The position numbers and the translations under genes were made by a program. Of a DNA stretch of 64,000 nt, positions 1 to 11,885 are shown piece after piece (the stretch's first letter is position 1; each line of letters starts with the position of its first letter). Below the pieces are notes generated by a model. It worked only from the letters and a program-made list of their open reading frames with translations. It was not told the origin of the DNA and did not search any database. Source of the DNA: Portulaca oleracea (lineage: Eukaryota; Streptophyta; Magnoliopsida; Caryophyllales; Portulacaceae); assembly GCA_029582165.1 (NCBI GenBank), contig CM055871.1, forward strand, positions 29,620,802 through 29,684,801. Reading direction: 5' to 3'.

Positions 1-76
1 TCGGAGGCCAGTATAATAATGTGGAAGGGGAAGTGGAGACGCTGTGGAGTATTGAGTATTGAGGAGGGAATATGCC

Positions 77-225
77 ATGCTGCTCATGCCCAACGTCTTT
101 GAGGAGACGAGAAAGCTCACCTCTGCTGAACTTATTCTAATGGTTGCTCAAGAGAACTGGCTATGGCGCCTTCAAGGCCTTAGTAGAAAATTCCACACCT
201 CCCAATTGAACAACGCCCCGCCCAG
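77..225 (+). other. unidentified possible exon
   Basis: A short open stretch reads from an ATG at 77 (MLLMPNVFEETRKL...) and reaches a good-looking splice donor, CAG|GTACC, at 225/226. After that the sequence becomes T-rich and non-coding in character. Base composition is more balanced than the AT-rich DNA that follows, so this could be the last visible piece of a gene extending off the left edge, or a transposon scrap. I do not recognise the protein and see no domain. Low confidence. Confidence 0.2.
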
Positions 226-299
226 GTACCAAAAACAGATTTTTTTTCTTTTTTCTTTTCCACTGCTGTTTATCACCCTCCAAGCCCCCAGTTAGCTAA

Positions 300-1140
300 C
301 GCCTCCCCTTTTGTCCAAATTCTATCACAGTTAAATTTTATAGTATTCATTTGTCAAAAATAAATTATATTTATTAAAAATATTTATATCCTCCTAAATA
401 TGATTAATATTGTGTCAAGTTATTTTGAATAACCTACATTAATTTTGAATTTTTATGGTAAAATTAATGATATTTTCACTTTTCAACTACAATAGTTGAA
501 AAAAAGTTTAATTATGGTAGAATTTCCTTAAAAATATTCAATTTTGTAAAAAATTATAACTTAACACATAGATTTAGTTATTGTAACAAGTCCTATAGTT
601 TATATATATATATTAATTTTAAGTTTTAATGGTAAAATTAAGGGTAATTATACATTTCAACTACCATAATTTAAAAAAATTTCAACTATGATAGAATCTC
701 CCCTTTTGTTACAAATTTTTCAAGAATACCCCCACCTCAATATTCTTATCATTCTCTAAAGTCTAAAATCTCTCTCTCTCTCTCTCCATTCTCTCGACTT
801 CTCTCTAAATCCAAAAATTGAATCTCAAAACATCTTTAAAATGCATAGTGGAAGATTATTTGATGAACATATTAGTTTTTGTTTCGTAATTTGTCGTAAA
901 TATACTGGCCCTCAAAAAAGTGTTTCTGTCGTGTTAAAAACGCCCCAATATTACGTTTCTACCATGATAGAAATGCCCTAAAAGTGCGTCTCGACCAAGG
1001 ATCCAACGCCCTATATGAGCATTCTAGCCAAGGGCTAGACACCATCTGGGGGCGTCAGTGCCAAGGTCAGAACGCCCACGTACAGCGTCTGGTCTTTGGC
1101 TGTTGGCTGAGACGCGCCCCTGAGGAACCTGTCTGTCTTG
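300..1140. repeat. AT-rich non-coding DNA with a ~90-bp imperfect direct repeat
   Basis: No gene is seen. Two imperfect copies of a ~90-bp segment lie at about 444-530 and 616-704, sharing the order ATGGTAAAATTAA ... TTTCAACTA ... ATGRTAGAATYTCC. A CT run follows at about 770-786. From about 905 to 1130 there is a more GC-rich stretch just before a long ATT-repeat tract. That GC-core-plus-ATT arrangement recalls the element at 6.9-7.8 kb, but no terminal inverted repeat was found here. Confidence 0.45.
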
Positions 1141-1148
1141 TTTAGATT

Positions 1149-1475
1149 TTAATTTTTTATTTTTATCGTAAGTATTATTATTATTGTTATTATTATAATT
1201 AATTTAATTATTATTAATGTTTTTAGTGTGATTATTATTACTATTATTATTATTATTGCGATTATTATTGTTATTATTATTATGCTTATAGTTATTATTA
1301 TTATCATTATTATTATTATTATCATTATTATTGTTAATGTTATTGTGATTAATATTTTCATACGATGGTAAATATTATTTTAATTTTTGTTAATATTAAT
1401 ATTATTATTCTTATTATCATTATTATTAGCATTGTTGTTATTGTTATTATAAATATTAAGCTAATTATTATTGTG
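1149..1475. repeat. imperfect (ATT)n low-complexity tract
   Basis: Over 300 bp are made almost only of ATT/ATTATTATC-type triplets with interruptions. Both strands stay open across it and translate to Ile/Thr/Val-rich strings, which is a product of the repeat and not a protein gene. Confidence 0.85.
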
Positions 1476-2850
1476 TTTACCAGTGTTTGGACTTATGAGA
1501 ATTTTTATTTCAATTTAACCATAGGTTTCGCTCGAGGATTTTGGTGGAGATGGTGTCGACTACTACTCGAATAATTTTTATACGTTTGATCGTTCGATTC
1601 CCTTGATGTTCTCCACGAACGGGCTAACAAAATTGGAATCGATAATCTGCTTAATTTTTTTTCTTGCTTTGCGAGCCTTTGCTCGAGATTCTGGTCCTAC
1701 TTATAATTCTCCATGAACATGATGTCTTGCAGCTTCAAAGTTCTTCTTGAAGTTGTTCGACTAAAACATAATGGATCGGGATGTCCTCCAACTGAGGAGG
1801 GGTTTGTCGCTTAATGTTGTTGACATGGTTGACTTGTGAACTTTGGTTTGGACCAGCTGTGATGGAACGCAATTTGGATTTGGGACGAGCCAACCTAATT
1901 TTAGATTACAAATGCGGCGGGCTCGATTAACAGTTCACTCTCTTAATAGGGTTCCACAAATTCCACCTCATCAAATAAGTCAAATTCAAACTCACTGTTG
2001 ATCGAGATGCTCTAAACATAGTCAAAATTGTTTAATATTTGTATTAATTATAGGTAATTCGCAGTCAAAGTAATTTACAATTGATGACGCACACTTAGCG
2101 CATGTGTTGTATTACTGTAGGTGGGTATTACTGGGCTATACTCGTTCTCTTTTTTTCTTTTAAAAGGTATTTATTATTTTTTTAAGGAAAAATTATATAT
2201 TATTAAGTTGTAGTTAGTTTTGGGAAATATTATATTATTTTATTTTCTAACTCTGAATATTTTTTTCTTACAAATTTTCAAATTTTTATAGAAATAAATT
2301 TTGGTGCATGTTGAATTTTATTTATTTTTTACAATTACGTAAGGAAACTTATTACTTCTAAAATAATAATACAATATTAAAAAATACATATTTAATTTTA
2401 CAGCTAAGAAAACTTATTACTTCTAAAATAATAATACAATATTTTAAAAATTTGCATATTTAATTTTCATATTTTTTGTAATTTTATTTTCTAATTTTAA
2501 AACTTAATATTATAGCAAATTAGAAACAAGTAAATAAACTTTGACATAAAATAATTTATTTGTTTTAGAAATCTAAAAATATAAATGATAATTTCTCAAC
2601 AAAATTTGAAATTTAATTATTCTCACTAAATACGAAATATAAATACAATTCAGATAACAATCTCCTTTATTTGATTTGCCATTTTCTTTAATTTCCTATT
2701 TTTACTCAAAAATATTATAGTAAATAAATTAAAACATGTAAACAAACTTTAAAATAAAAGTGATTTCAAAAAAAAACTTTAAAATAAAAATAATTTTACG
2801 CCCATTTTTCTATAAGTTATTTTTAACCAAAAAGGTAAGATAATTTCCAG
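1476..2850. repeat. intergenic DNA with a MITE end fragment and a 63-bp tandem duplication
   Basis: No gene is recognised. At about 1935-2015 there is one end of the same MITE family found complete at 8093-8494: a CTCTTAATAGGGTTCCAC-like stretch and a terminal GAGATGCTCT. At about 2347-2470 a segment beginning AACTTATTACTTCTAAAATA occurs twice with a 63-bp period. The remainder is AT-rich. Confidence 0.5.
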
Positions 2851-3393
2851 CTTTTGGCAATTATAGTAATTACGGTAATTCCCGCGATGTGTACCGTACA
2901 TGTGGCGTGATCAAATCTCATACATCGATTTTATTTATTTTCAAAAATATTAAATTTTGATATTTAAATTGTGAAAGTTATGTATAAATAATTAAAAATT
3001 AATTTTTTCAAGGACTTGTTTGTTAACTATGAATTACGATGGATACTGGATGAAAAGAATGAAACAAATCCGCCAACCTCCATTGTTTCCGGCGACAACA
3101 ATATTTTACAAATTGTGAAAATTGGATTATAATAAATTGTGAAAATTGGATTATAATAATCCCTTCTTTACAAATTGGACAACAATCTTTTCATCCGACA
3201 TCCATCATAATTCATAGTTAACAAACAAGTCCTTGAAAAAAATAATTTTTAATTAATTATACATAATTTTCATAATTTAAAAATCAAAATTTAATATTTT
3301 TGAAAATAAATAAAATCGACGTATGAGATTTGATCATGTCATATGTACGGTATACATCGCGGGAATGACCGTAATTATCATAATTACCAAAAG
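2851..3393. mobile_element. foldback/MITE-like element with ~210-bp inverted arms
   Basis: The arms at about 2851-3060 and 3186-3393 are near-perfect reverse complements. They start CTTTTGGCAATTATAGTAAT on the left and CTTTTGGTAATTATGATAAT when the right end is read inward. The inner arm includes GGACTTGTTTGTTAACTATG. The ~125-bp spacer holds a tandem duplication of AAATTGTGAAAATTGGATTA (about 3111-3160). There are no coding regions. The architecture is that of a non-autonomous DNA transposon with long TIRs. I could not find a convincing target-site duplication, so the superfamily is left open. Confidence 0.7.
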
Positions 3394-3934
3394 TTACCAC
3401 TCCTAACTTTCTTCTGATTTCAAAATGACCCCAATCATGTGACAGATATCTCTTTTGAAATAATTTAATTCATCTACATGGCATGGATAAGACAGAGAAA
3501 TTGTGTCTCCCCGCAAGAAATTTATCATTTTCCAATGTGAAAACCTGAAGAATACCCACACCAATATGATTCAGATTCTACTTTCGATCATGACTCAACC
3601 TGAAATAATACCACCCCCGGATAGCTATGCATTTACGGCATCTGTTCTGAACATACAAGAAGGCGGAAATTGAACATTACCCTGACCAATATGATTCAGA
3701 TTCATGTTAGTTTTTTAAAATTTATTTTCCATCATGACATAGGCAAGGTTACTTGCATCAACTTCCCAAATCCAACAAAATTAGTGATTAGCACAAAGAC
3801 GAAATACAATCACTTAATTAGTACAGCTGGTTACTGAAGTTTCTTAAGTCAGGCTAGCTAGTTGTTGTACATACAAGCCAGGCATGTAACATGATGAGCA
3901 TTTTAGGAGCTACTACGTACACTTAAAAAGCTAG
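3394..3934. other. 3' flank of HSP70-A; no gene seen
   Basis: This is intergenic or 3'UTR sequence downstream of the minus-strand HSP70-A stop. The phrase ACCAATATGATTCAGATTC occurs twice (about 3561 and 3688), each copy later followed by an ATCATGAC motif, suggesting an old local duplication. No other feature is seen. Confidence 0.4.
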
Positions 3935-5922
3935 TTAATCAAGCTCGATGATATGAATTAGAGGACAAGTACTTGCAGCATCTTCATCCAGAGTGTGTTG
4001 GATGTTGTTAACAATAGGCTCACAAATGCTTTCCAACTCTTTCATCTTCTCTTCGAACTTACTTGCTTCTGCCGTGAGGAAATCCGAATCCAGCCACAGA
4101 TACGTTTGATCAACGGCATCCCCCATCTTCCTCCAGTCCTTGACCCTCATTCTGCACTTATAACGCGTCAGTGTCTGCTTCATTTTGAATGCATATTCCT
4201 CTAACTCATCCATGGCTTTAACCTTGTGGATGTACTCCTCATCTGCTGCCTTGTATTTCTCAGCCTCTTTGGTTATCCTCTCAATCTCTTCCTTGGACAG
4301 CCTCCCGCTGTGCTCTGTTATCGTAATTCCATTCATGCTCCCACTGGATAGCTCTTGTGCAAAGCATTTCAGGATGCCATCCTCATCAACTTCAAACCGA
4401 ATTTTGATTCTGGGAATACCTTTGGGAGCCGGTGGGATTCCTGAGAGAGAATACATGCCCACAAAGTTATTATCCTTGGCTGTTGGTTTCTCACCTTCGT
4501 ATAAATGAAAAGCCAATCCGGTGACATTATCATTGGCAGTTGTATAAATCTTCTCCTTCCATGTAGGGATGGGAGTATTCCTTGGAATCAAAACGCTCAT
4601 TTCTCCATAGTAACATTCAATGCCAAGGGATAAAGGAGTGCCATCAACAAGAACGAATTCCTTGTCACTTGTTCCACTCAGGGCAGCTGCATGAGCAGCA
4701 GCTCCATATGCCACGGCCTCATCTCCGTTGATGCTTTTGCAAAGTTTCTTTCCTATGAACAACTTCTGCAGCAGCTCTTGAACCTTGGGGATCCTACTTG
4801 ACCCACCAACAAGGACTACATCATTGACATCGCCCTTCTGAATTGCCCCATCCTTGAGGCATTTCTCAACAAGGGTCATACACTCCTCAAACAAATCCAT
4901 GTTGAGCTTCTCAAATCGAGTCCTGGTGATGGTTGATGAGAAATCAATCCCTTCAAAGAGGCAATCAATGTCAATGGTAGTTGAAGATGTTGAAGAAAGG
5001 ATCCTCTTTGCCCTTTCACAAGCACTTCTCAACCTCCCAATAGCTTTTGGGTTTCCTTTAATGTTTTCCCCATGTTTTCTTTCAAACTCAGCCACAAAAT
5101 GCTCAACCATTCTGCCATCAAAATCTGCTCCCCCAAGGTGGGTGTCCCCATTTACTGATATAACTTCAAACAGGTCGTCCTCGATGCCAACCAAGGAGAC
5201 ATCAAATGTGCCACCTCCAAGATCAAAAACCAGCACGATTTTTTTACCGCCTCCACAATTCTTGTCAAGACCATAGGCAATTGCAGCAGCAGTGGGCTCG
5301 TTCATGATGCGTAGGACATTGAGTCCGGCAATGAGGGCTGCATCCTTGGTTGCCTGACGCTGTAAGTTATTGAAGTAGGCAGGAACAGTGATGACAGCCT
5401 TTGTCACAGGCGATCCTAGATATGCTTCCGCGATATCTTTCATCTTTGTCAGTATCATAGCAGATATCTCTTCAGGGGAAAATTTCTTCTCTTCACCCTC
5501 GTAAGTGACCTCAATCATGGGTTTCTTTGTGCCATCAGAATCAAGACTAGCAACAACCTTAAAAGGCCAAAGTTTGAGGTCATTCTGAATAGCTTCATCA
5601 TCGAATCTCCGACCTATTAGCCTCTTCACATCTGCCATTCATTGTTATATAAATATTGGTTTGTAGGAAGGAAGATAAAGAGAAAGAGAGAGGCCGGGGA
5701 CGTACCAAAGACGGTGTTGGAAGGGTTAGTGGAACATTGATTGATGGCAGCATCGCCAAGGAGACGTTGAGTTGGTGTGAAGGCAACAGAAGAAGGCGTA
5801 ATACGGTTGCCTTGGTCGTTGGAGATGATCTCAACCCTGCCATGCTGCATAACTCCCACACATGAGTAGGTGGTACCCAAGTCTATTCCAATACCCATCT
5901 CTTCTTCCCTTTCTTTCTCCAT
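3935..5922 (-). CDS. HSP70-A: cytosolic-type heat shock 70 kDa protein, 637 aa, two exons
   Basis: An ATP-driven chaperone that binds unfolded peptides in the cytosol or nucleus. Exon 1 (5922..5706) gives 72 codons plus one base. A very short 74-bp intron (GTACGT...GCAG) follows, and exon 2 runs 5631..3935. The intron splits the Asp codon before VKRLIGRR, the classic plant HSP70 intron site. Visible motifs are [14 protein letters not shown] near residue 10, [12 protein letters not shown] near 208, [14 protein letters not shown] near 344, and the linker TPLSLGIE near 403. Substrate-domain motifs LYEGE, GIPPAP and GRLSKEEI follow. Length fits the family (about 640-655). The protein lacks a Gly-rich GGMP-type tail and ends IIELD where cytosolic HSP70s end EEVD. 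DGTP replaces the usual DVTP at the linker. The start is the first ATG before the ATPase domain, adding a short Glu-rich leader (MEKEREEEM). No clear heat-shock element was seen upstream. No frameshift or stop is present. Confidence 0.9.
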
Positions 5923-6188
5923 CTTTCTCTCTACTTCCCACTTTTCTTTTCTTTTTCTACGCTCTAGTGTACTCTAGTAAACCTGAGAGATCGAAATGAG
6001 ATGGAAAGGCAGAGATATGGAGGCAAACAACACATTTTATTGGAAGCCTACTACATTTGGGGATATGCTGGCCAGGCTGAAGTTTATTTGAACTCTACTA
6101 TCCAAACCACCCATCTTTACTCTACCATGATTTTCACGTATAGTTGTAGAAATTTAATGGGTAGGCTATCAAAATTATCAATAAAGTA
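5923..6188. other. 5' flank of HSP70-A
   Basis: This is the upstream region of the minus-strand HSP70-A, with a CT-rich leader (about 5925-5965) next to the ATG. I looked for nGAAnnTTCnnGAAn arrays and found only a poor match around 6080-6100, so heat induction cannot be claimed from sequence. Confidence 0.3.
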
Positions 6189-6423
6189 CTACCTCCATCC
6201 CATTTTACCAATGTGTATTGAAAATTAATTTAAAAAATTTGTAATTTACTCAAATTACACCTACTTTAATTGAATATAATAGTTGTTGGAATTGTAAAAA
6301 GTGATAAATAAATCTATTAATTAGGGGTAGAAAAGGAATTACAGTTGTCGTGATTGTAAATGAGACAAATATTTTAGGACAAAAAAGTTAGGTAAATAGA
6401 CAAATATTTTGGGACGGAGGTGC
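6189..6423. mobile_element. Stowaway-type MITE (TA target duplication)
   Basis: The left end is TA|CTACCTCCATCCCA and the right end GGGACGGAGGTGC|TA. The ends match the CTCCCTCCGTCCC theme of Tc1/mariner-derived Stowaway MITEs and are flanked by TA on both sides. It is 235 bp and non-coding. Inner ends carry GACAAATATTTTGGGACGG. Confidence 0.8.
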
Positions 6424-6869
6424 TAAAAACTAACAACATCATTGTAGAAAAATGGTATTATGCCGAAAAATGTAATAGTTGTAACTTTGGCCTATAAAAT
6501 CCGTGGTTATATCAAATTTGACATTATTGAGAAGTTGAATACAAAATATTTTCAAATATATTGGGGGTTGTAAGGGTGAGAAATGTGTATCATTTCCTTC
6601 TTTTATATCAATTTCTAAGAATAGGAAGTATAGAGAGCGTCAATTAAGTGGTGTAATAAGGTTGATAAAGTGTGGTTAATGTGGTTAAAGTTGACCAACT
6701 GTCAAAAAGAACAGGGGAATTAGACTTGTTAACGTGACATTACTTTAGTCAATAATTAAAGTCTTTTGCCAACTCATCTCCTCAATATGCCATCACCAAG
6801 TAAAATTTAGATTGAAGTTTAGGGGACACATTACTTTGTGGTCTCAGTCCAAACAATACAAACAAAAGT

Positions 6870-6985
6870 TGTCCCCCATTTTATTAAAGTCGCCCACCTT
6901 TTCACAATAATTTTCAGTAATGCCCTTAACCCTCATAATTTCACTCTCTTACTTCTCTCTAATTTCTCTCTCTAATAATAATAAT

Positions 6986-7018
<33 letters not shown>

Positions 7019-7795
7019 GATAATGATTATGATAATAATAATAATATTTACAAAATTTTATTTTAAAAAAAATTAATCCAAAAAATACGGTTACATCGTG
7101 ATATTTGCGGCGGCACCGCGGTGTTGACGCCGCGTGAGATCGCGCACCGCCTACCGGTGAGCAGCGATCTTCATCTTGGCGCAACCGTGTTTTTCTGCAT
7201 TTTTCGATTAATTTTTTAAAAATAAAATTTTGTAAATATTATTATTATTATCATTATTATTATTATTGTTATTGTTATCATCATTATTATTATCGTCATT
7301 AATATTAAAATTTTGTAAATTCGACGAAAATAACATTGCAATTAATATTAATAACGATAATAATAATAAAATAATAATAATAATAATATTGACAAAATTC
7401 TATTTAAAAAAAATTAATCGAAAAAAACTCAGAAAAACACGGTTGCGGCGCGAAATTTGCGGCGACACTGCATTGATGCCAACGAAGATCGCGGCGTTGT
7501 CGCGATCTATGTGCTGCAACACCGCGGTGCCGCCGCAAATTTTACACCGCAACCGTATTTTTCTGGGTTTTTTCGATTAATTTTTTTAAAAAATAAAATT
7601 TTGTAATTATTATTATTAAAATTATTATTATTATTTTCATAATCATTATCTTTATTATTATTATTATTATTTATAATTATTATTATTAGAGAGAGAAACT
7701 AGAGAGAAGTTGGATAGTGAAATTGTGAGGGTCAAGGACGTTACTGGAAATTATTGTGAAAAAGTAGGTGACATTGGGGGACGACGAATAGTAAA
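6870..7795. mobile_element. compound palindromic element with two GC-rich hairpin units in (TAA)n/(ATT)n arms
   Basis: Outer arms are inverted. The left CACAATAATTTTCAGTAATG ... CTCATAATTTCAC is mirrored on the right by GTGAAATTGTGAG ... TTACTGGAAATTATTGTG. Inside are (TAA)n on the left and (ATT)n on the right. At the centre are two GC-rich units (about 7050-7235 and 7393-7605). Each is bounded by CAAAATTYTATTT...AATTAATC on one side and its inverse on the other, and each is itself palindromic around repeated GCGGCGGCACCGCGGTG-like cores. This is a large, strongly foldable, non-coding structure. It resembles a foldback transposon; no TSD was identified, so the boundaries are approximate. Confidence 0.6.
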
Positions 7796-8092
7796 CGGGT
7801 TAAAAATCTAAGTTCAAACAAATATAAAATGAAACCTGTAATTAATGGGACCATAACGATCCACAGTATTGGTACCATGATCTAAACACTTATCGCTAAG
7901 TCAGCCACCGTCAAAACTATATTAGATACATTATTATCTAAACTTCAAAATACAATATATTATGCCAAAAAATTCGGTACATTATTATCAACATCTCAAA
8001 AATAAAGTATATTAACGTTCAAAAATTTTATTTATAAATATACTCCTATTATTTTAGTAGATGAGTCGTGATTCGGGACTCATAACTCATGA

Positions 8093-8494
8093 GAGCATCT
8101 GCAATGGTGAGTTTTAATTCGACTCAATGCTGACGTGGCATGAAACGAGAACGAAGTAAGGTCGTGTAGGACATTTCAGTGGTGAGAATGAGACTCGTTT
8201 CGCGAGAATCTCACTTTCAGTCTCGCGAGACGAGTTTGAAAGCGAGTTTGAAATATTAATATTTTAATTATATTTTTTTCTCTTTCCTCCTCCATCTCAT
8301 TTTTATTAATATAACCAAATTAATTATATTTTTAAGTGGGACCCATTTAATTTTTTTAATTAATATGAGTCAAACTCATTTTCACTATTGGAAAGCTAAC
8401 TAAATAAAAAGTTAAATTTTGACTCTCTTGATAGGGGTCCACAGACCCCACGTCATACAATTAGTCAAACTCAAACTCACCATTGCAGGTGGTC
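8093..8494 (+). mobile_element. 402-bp TIR MITE, family M1 copy 1 (TSD TGA)
   Basis: Ends are GAGCATCTGCAATGGTGAG at the left and, inverted at the right, GACCACCTGCAATGGTGAG. Identical TGA triplets (8090-8092 and 8495-8497) flank it. Internally it has a GC-richer stretch with ACTCGTTTCGCGAGAATCTC / CTCGCGAGACGAG palindromes and a GGGACCCATTTAA block. A 3-bp TSD with such TIRs suggests a PIF/Harbinger-like origin, though the superfamily is inferred. A 403-bp sister copy lies inverted at 22721-23123. Confidence 0.8.
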
Positions 8495-8689
8495 TGAGTG
8501 AGTTTTTTCAGATTAACCAATATGAATGAGAGCTCTTGCTAGTACGACGAAGATTTGCCCAAATCAAAATTTAAATAGCCATAATACAAAGATCCAGATT
8601 GTCAGTGAATCTTGAAATGTGGTGCCTTCAAAATAATGAAAGATTGACTAACCTCTGCTTGTACTTTTAGTGTTTGGTCCAATTTATTG

Positions 8690-8911
8690 CATTTGTTTCA
8701 AAATATTTATTTAATTGATTAATTTTTAATCGTTGATTACTCATAAAATACAATGAATTATAATATGATATTAATGTTATTAGAAAGATATCATACTAAA
8801 AGCTACAATGATGTTTAATTTTATATTGTAACTCATTGTAATTTGTGAATAATCAACAGTTAAAATTTAGTCAAAATGGACAAATATTTTGGGACGAAGA
8901 TAGTATATAGT
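8690..8911. repeat. decayed Stowaway-like remnant
   Basis: The right end reads GACAAATATTTTGGGACGAAG, matching the inner end of the Stowaway copy at 6189-6423. The interior has weak inverted halves (AATTTTTAATCGTTGATTA versus TAATCAACAGTTAAAATTT). The left end is eroded (TTTGTTTCAAAATATTTATT). Confidence 0.5.
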
Positions 8912-9090
8912 AGAGCGGTTGGTAAAAATCTTAGAGAAACTTTTTCTGGTGGGGAAATTTTACCAGTGAAGTTTTTCATGGAAAATTTTCCCGAAAAAAA
9001 ATTTCCCCTACCCCTCCTCGGGAAAGTTTTTCTCAAGTAAAGGTAGAGAATTACGGACCCCTATAAAATTTTTAACCAACCAAACGCTCT
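8912..9090. mobile_element. 179-bp palindromic MITE (AGAGCG...CGCTCT)
   Basis: Ends AGAGCGGTTGGTAAAAATCT and AACCAACCAAACGCTCT are inverted repeats. The interior is also self-complementary (AGAAACTTTTTC / GAAAGTTTTTCTC). It is non-coding. It abuts a second repeat at 9091-9259, rich in CCTAACTTATCC and ending GAACAAGGCC. That repeat belongs to the same family as the complete MITE at 14966-15200. Confidence 0.55.
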
Positions 9091-9420
9091 TATCCTCACT
9101 TATCCTAACTTATCTCAACCTAATACAATTCCCCAAAAAAGTATTCACTCTAAAAAACACAATTTCCCAAAAAAAACATCATAACTTAGACTAACTTATC
9201 CTAATTTATCCAAAACTAACTATCCTAACTTGAAAATAACTCATTCGAAGAACAAGGCCTTAATTTGGGTCTTATGCTTTCGGATGTAGGACAAATTTAT
9301 TCTACCTAATTCGTTTATATGTAATCTTTCATATATTTTACTTACCTATTCTGAAACTGCATTATCTTACATAATATATATTTAATAAGTGATGTGACTA
9401 GAACTAACAAAACTTATCCG

Positions 9421-11010
9421 AAACCTGAAAAACTAAACTGACTTACCTGGACCATACCTAACTGTGACAAAAAGTTAGGTTCGGGTCAACTCGGGTTCGA
9501 ACAATTTAGATATTCGGACAAAATCCTCAAACTCAAACCCTGTCTGAATTTCAGATTCGAACACTTTCTTATGTTCGAACTGGGACCCGAATTGTCCATA
9601 CCTGAATTTTTCCGAATATGCCGAAATCCGAATTTATACGAAATTTAAACATAAATTCAATATCTTGTCCGAATTTTAGGATTTAGACAGTGTCCAAATA
9701 TCTCCGAATGTGAATTTGACACAAAACCCGGACTCAATCCGATTTTACAATCGGACATGTATAAATTGGCTGAATTGAAAATTTGAATAAAGAGTTGATA
9801 ACCAAACCCGATTTAATTTGGGATGGACGAATTTGGGTGTTCGGGTCATACTGATTTTTGACAATGCATGCTACCCATACCCGAATCGACATCCGAAATA
9901 AGGTCAACCGATTTGAACCCAAGCAACCAAATAGACCTAATCATACTCAAACCGAACTAGGAATTTATAAGGAACATAAATTACATGTACTCAAAATGAT
10001 TCGGTCAAATTGAAACCCGATCCAAAGCAAACCACACAAGAACAAGGTCAAACACTCAAACCTGAACCGATCTATGCCTAGACAAAAACTGAAATTACTC
10101 TTAAGTGTGTCTAGCATAAACAAGACTACCCGAAATGACCTAACCTAACTTCAACCAAACCCGTATTGAACAGACTCAAAATGAACCAAAGTTGAATAAC
10201 CAAATTAAACCTCGATCCAAACTATATCCACTTTTAAGCTAACCCAATTCTCAACCAATTTTACCATATATCAAAGAGATCCAACCGTTATCAACTAAAT
10301 TAGAATGACGCCTAGAGATAAAACGAGGTGAGATTATCATAAAATTTGAAATTACTTAAGTTGGATATAATGTTAGATAATGAGAAAATTGTCAAAATTT
10401 TATGAAACTAATTAACACAAACAACATATAAGGTTCTAACAAAATGCAACTCATCTTAAGTACTACCAAACATCAAAGTTTAAAGATCAAACATAATATT
10501 TTCAAATCATAGCAACTTCCATAATGCATCAAATTAAGCCTAAATTAAAACAAACTAACATCACGATGACACTAGAGGTCCATGGAACATTTATCTGAAA
10601 TCAACCGAGCCTAATCATACTTGAACCGATTTGAACCCAACCCGACATTTACTTGAATACCACCTGACTCATAATATGACCGGCAAACATTGACCTATGA
10701 TCAATTAAGCCCATTTATAACCAATCTAGTTTAGACCTGATCAACGGCAGACTCGAAAATTAAACCAGGCCATGCTCAAACCATATTAAGCCAACCCATA
10801 CTTGACCTTGATCCAAGTCTTTGTAGCACACTTGAAATCTAACTAATCCAATCTTCAACCGAAACTAAGGCGGACCCAACCAAGACATACCAAGCTCAAC
10901 TGAGGAAAAAAAAATGAACCTGAATTTTAATATAATCAAACCCGTATTCGACCTGCATTTTCTACACCTGAAATTCATCTGAATCAACCCGAAAGACGAC
11001 CTGTTTTCCA
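9421..11010. repeat. degenerate AACC/CCGAA-rich dispersed repeat
   Basis: About 1.6 kb is dominated by scattered words such as CCCGAA, AACCCGA, GGTTCGGGTC and AACCAAACC, with few long open frames. The same vocabulary occurs in the hAT-type MITEs at 34860-35134 and 55528-55767, so this may be a larger, older relative. No clear termini were found. The 62-codon open frame at 9734-9922 (minus) lies inside the repeat and is not taken as a gene. Confidence 0.45.
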
Positions 11011-11885
11011 AGTCTAGATATGATCGACGTGATTTGCTTTATTCACATCAACCTATTATAAATTATAAACTATATGTATATATATTTAATAATTTGATAC
11101 AGTATGGTTTATCTTTCTAAATAATATCCTATCTACCGATAATTACACAAGATTACTTGCTTTTTTACTTAACCTTTGATCTAACTCTCCTACGTCCTAA
11201 AAGCATAGGATCTCAATTCTCAAATAGCTTAGGTCCAGACCTTTCAGCAACCTAATTTTCTTTTCGTTTTTGTCCTTCATCCCTAGTCAAAATGACCCAG
11301 AATAATTTCAAGAATATAATTATCACTCTCTGTCTGATGAAAAGAATATAATTATCACAAATATTCTTTAATAATTACTGTATGTAAAAGCAAAGCAATA
11401 CTCACCCCAAAATATATAGACCAATTGATGATTCCTTTTTAAGAAATACTATAAGTCACAAAGAAACTGACAACTGTTTACTGATGAATTCCTTTTCAAT
11501 CCCCACTCAATTACGAACTCCCTTCACAGCTCCAACGTCCAAGTACATTTTGCCGCCAGTAGCTGGGTCTGATAAGTAATGAATTCATTTCCTTTGTCGA
11601 GAGACAAAAATTAATGAACCTTTCTCATGAGGTTATTTCCAGAAAAATCATAATTAACCAAATTGAAATGAAGATTATATATAAACAAAGAATGGATTTT
11701 GTGATAGCTAGAAAATGTTAGCTATTTGTTTGTCAATGGCCTATGGCCCTGTTATACGTATCTTATGATTGTACGTGTACTTACACCATCAAATACGTTG
11801 CATGGCATCATGGCGTACATATGCAAAAAACTTTGAACAGGACGACCTATTATCAGATTCGTTTAACCTAGTGGTTAAACATGAC
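11011..11885. other. AT-rich intergenic DNA, nothing recognised
   Basis: No coding, RNA or repeat structure was supported by inspection. Confidence 0.4.

Noticed and set aside
1149..1574. Open frames on both strands rich in Ile, Thr and Val
   Set aside because: They are translations of the ATT-type simple repeat and not proteins.
3995..5865. Plus-strand open frames overlapping HSP70-A
   Set aside because: Antisense shadows of a conserved coding exon; same for frames opposite HSP70-B, C and D.
5923..6110. Possible heat-shock elements upstream of HSP70-A
   Set aside because: Only one imperfect GAA..TT...GAA match; no array of three units near any of the four starts.
9734..9922. 62-codon minus-strand frame
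   Set aside because: Lies in the CCGAA/AACC repeat and has no recognisable domain.
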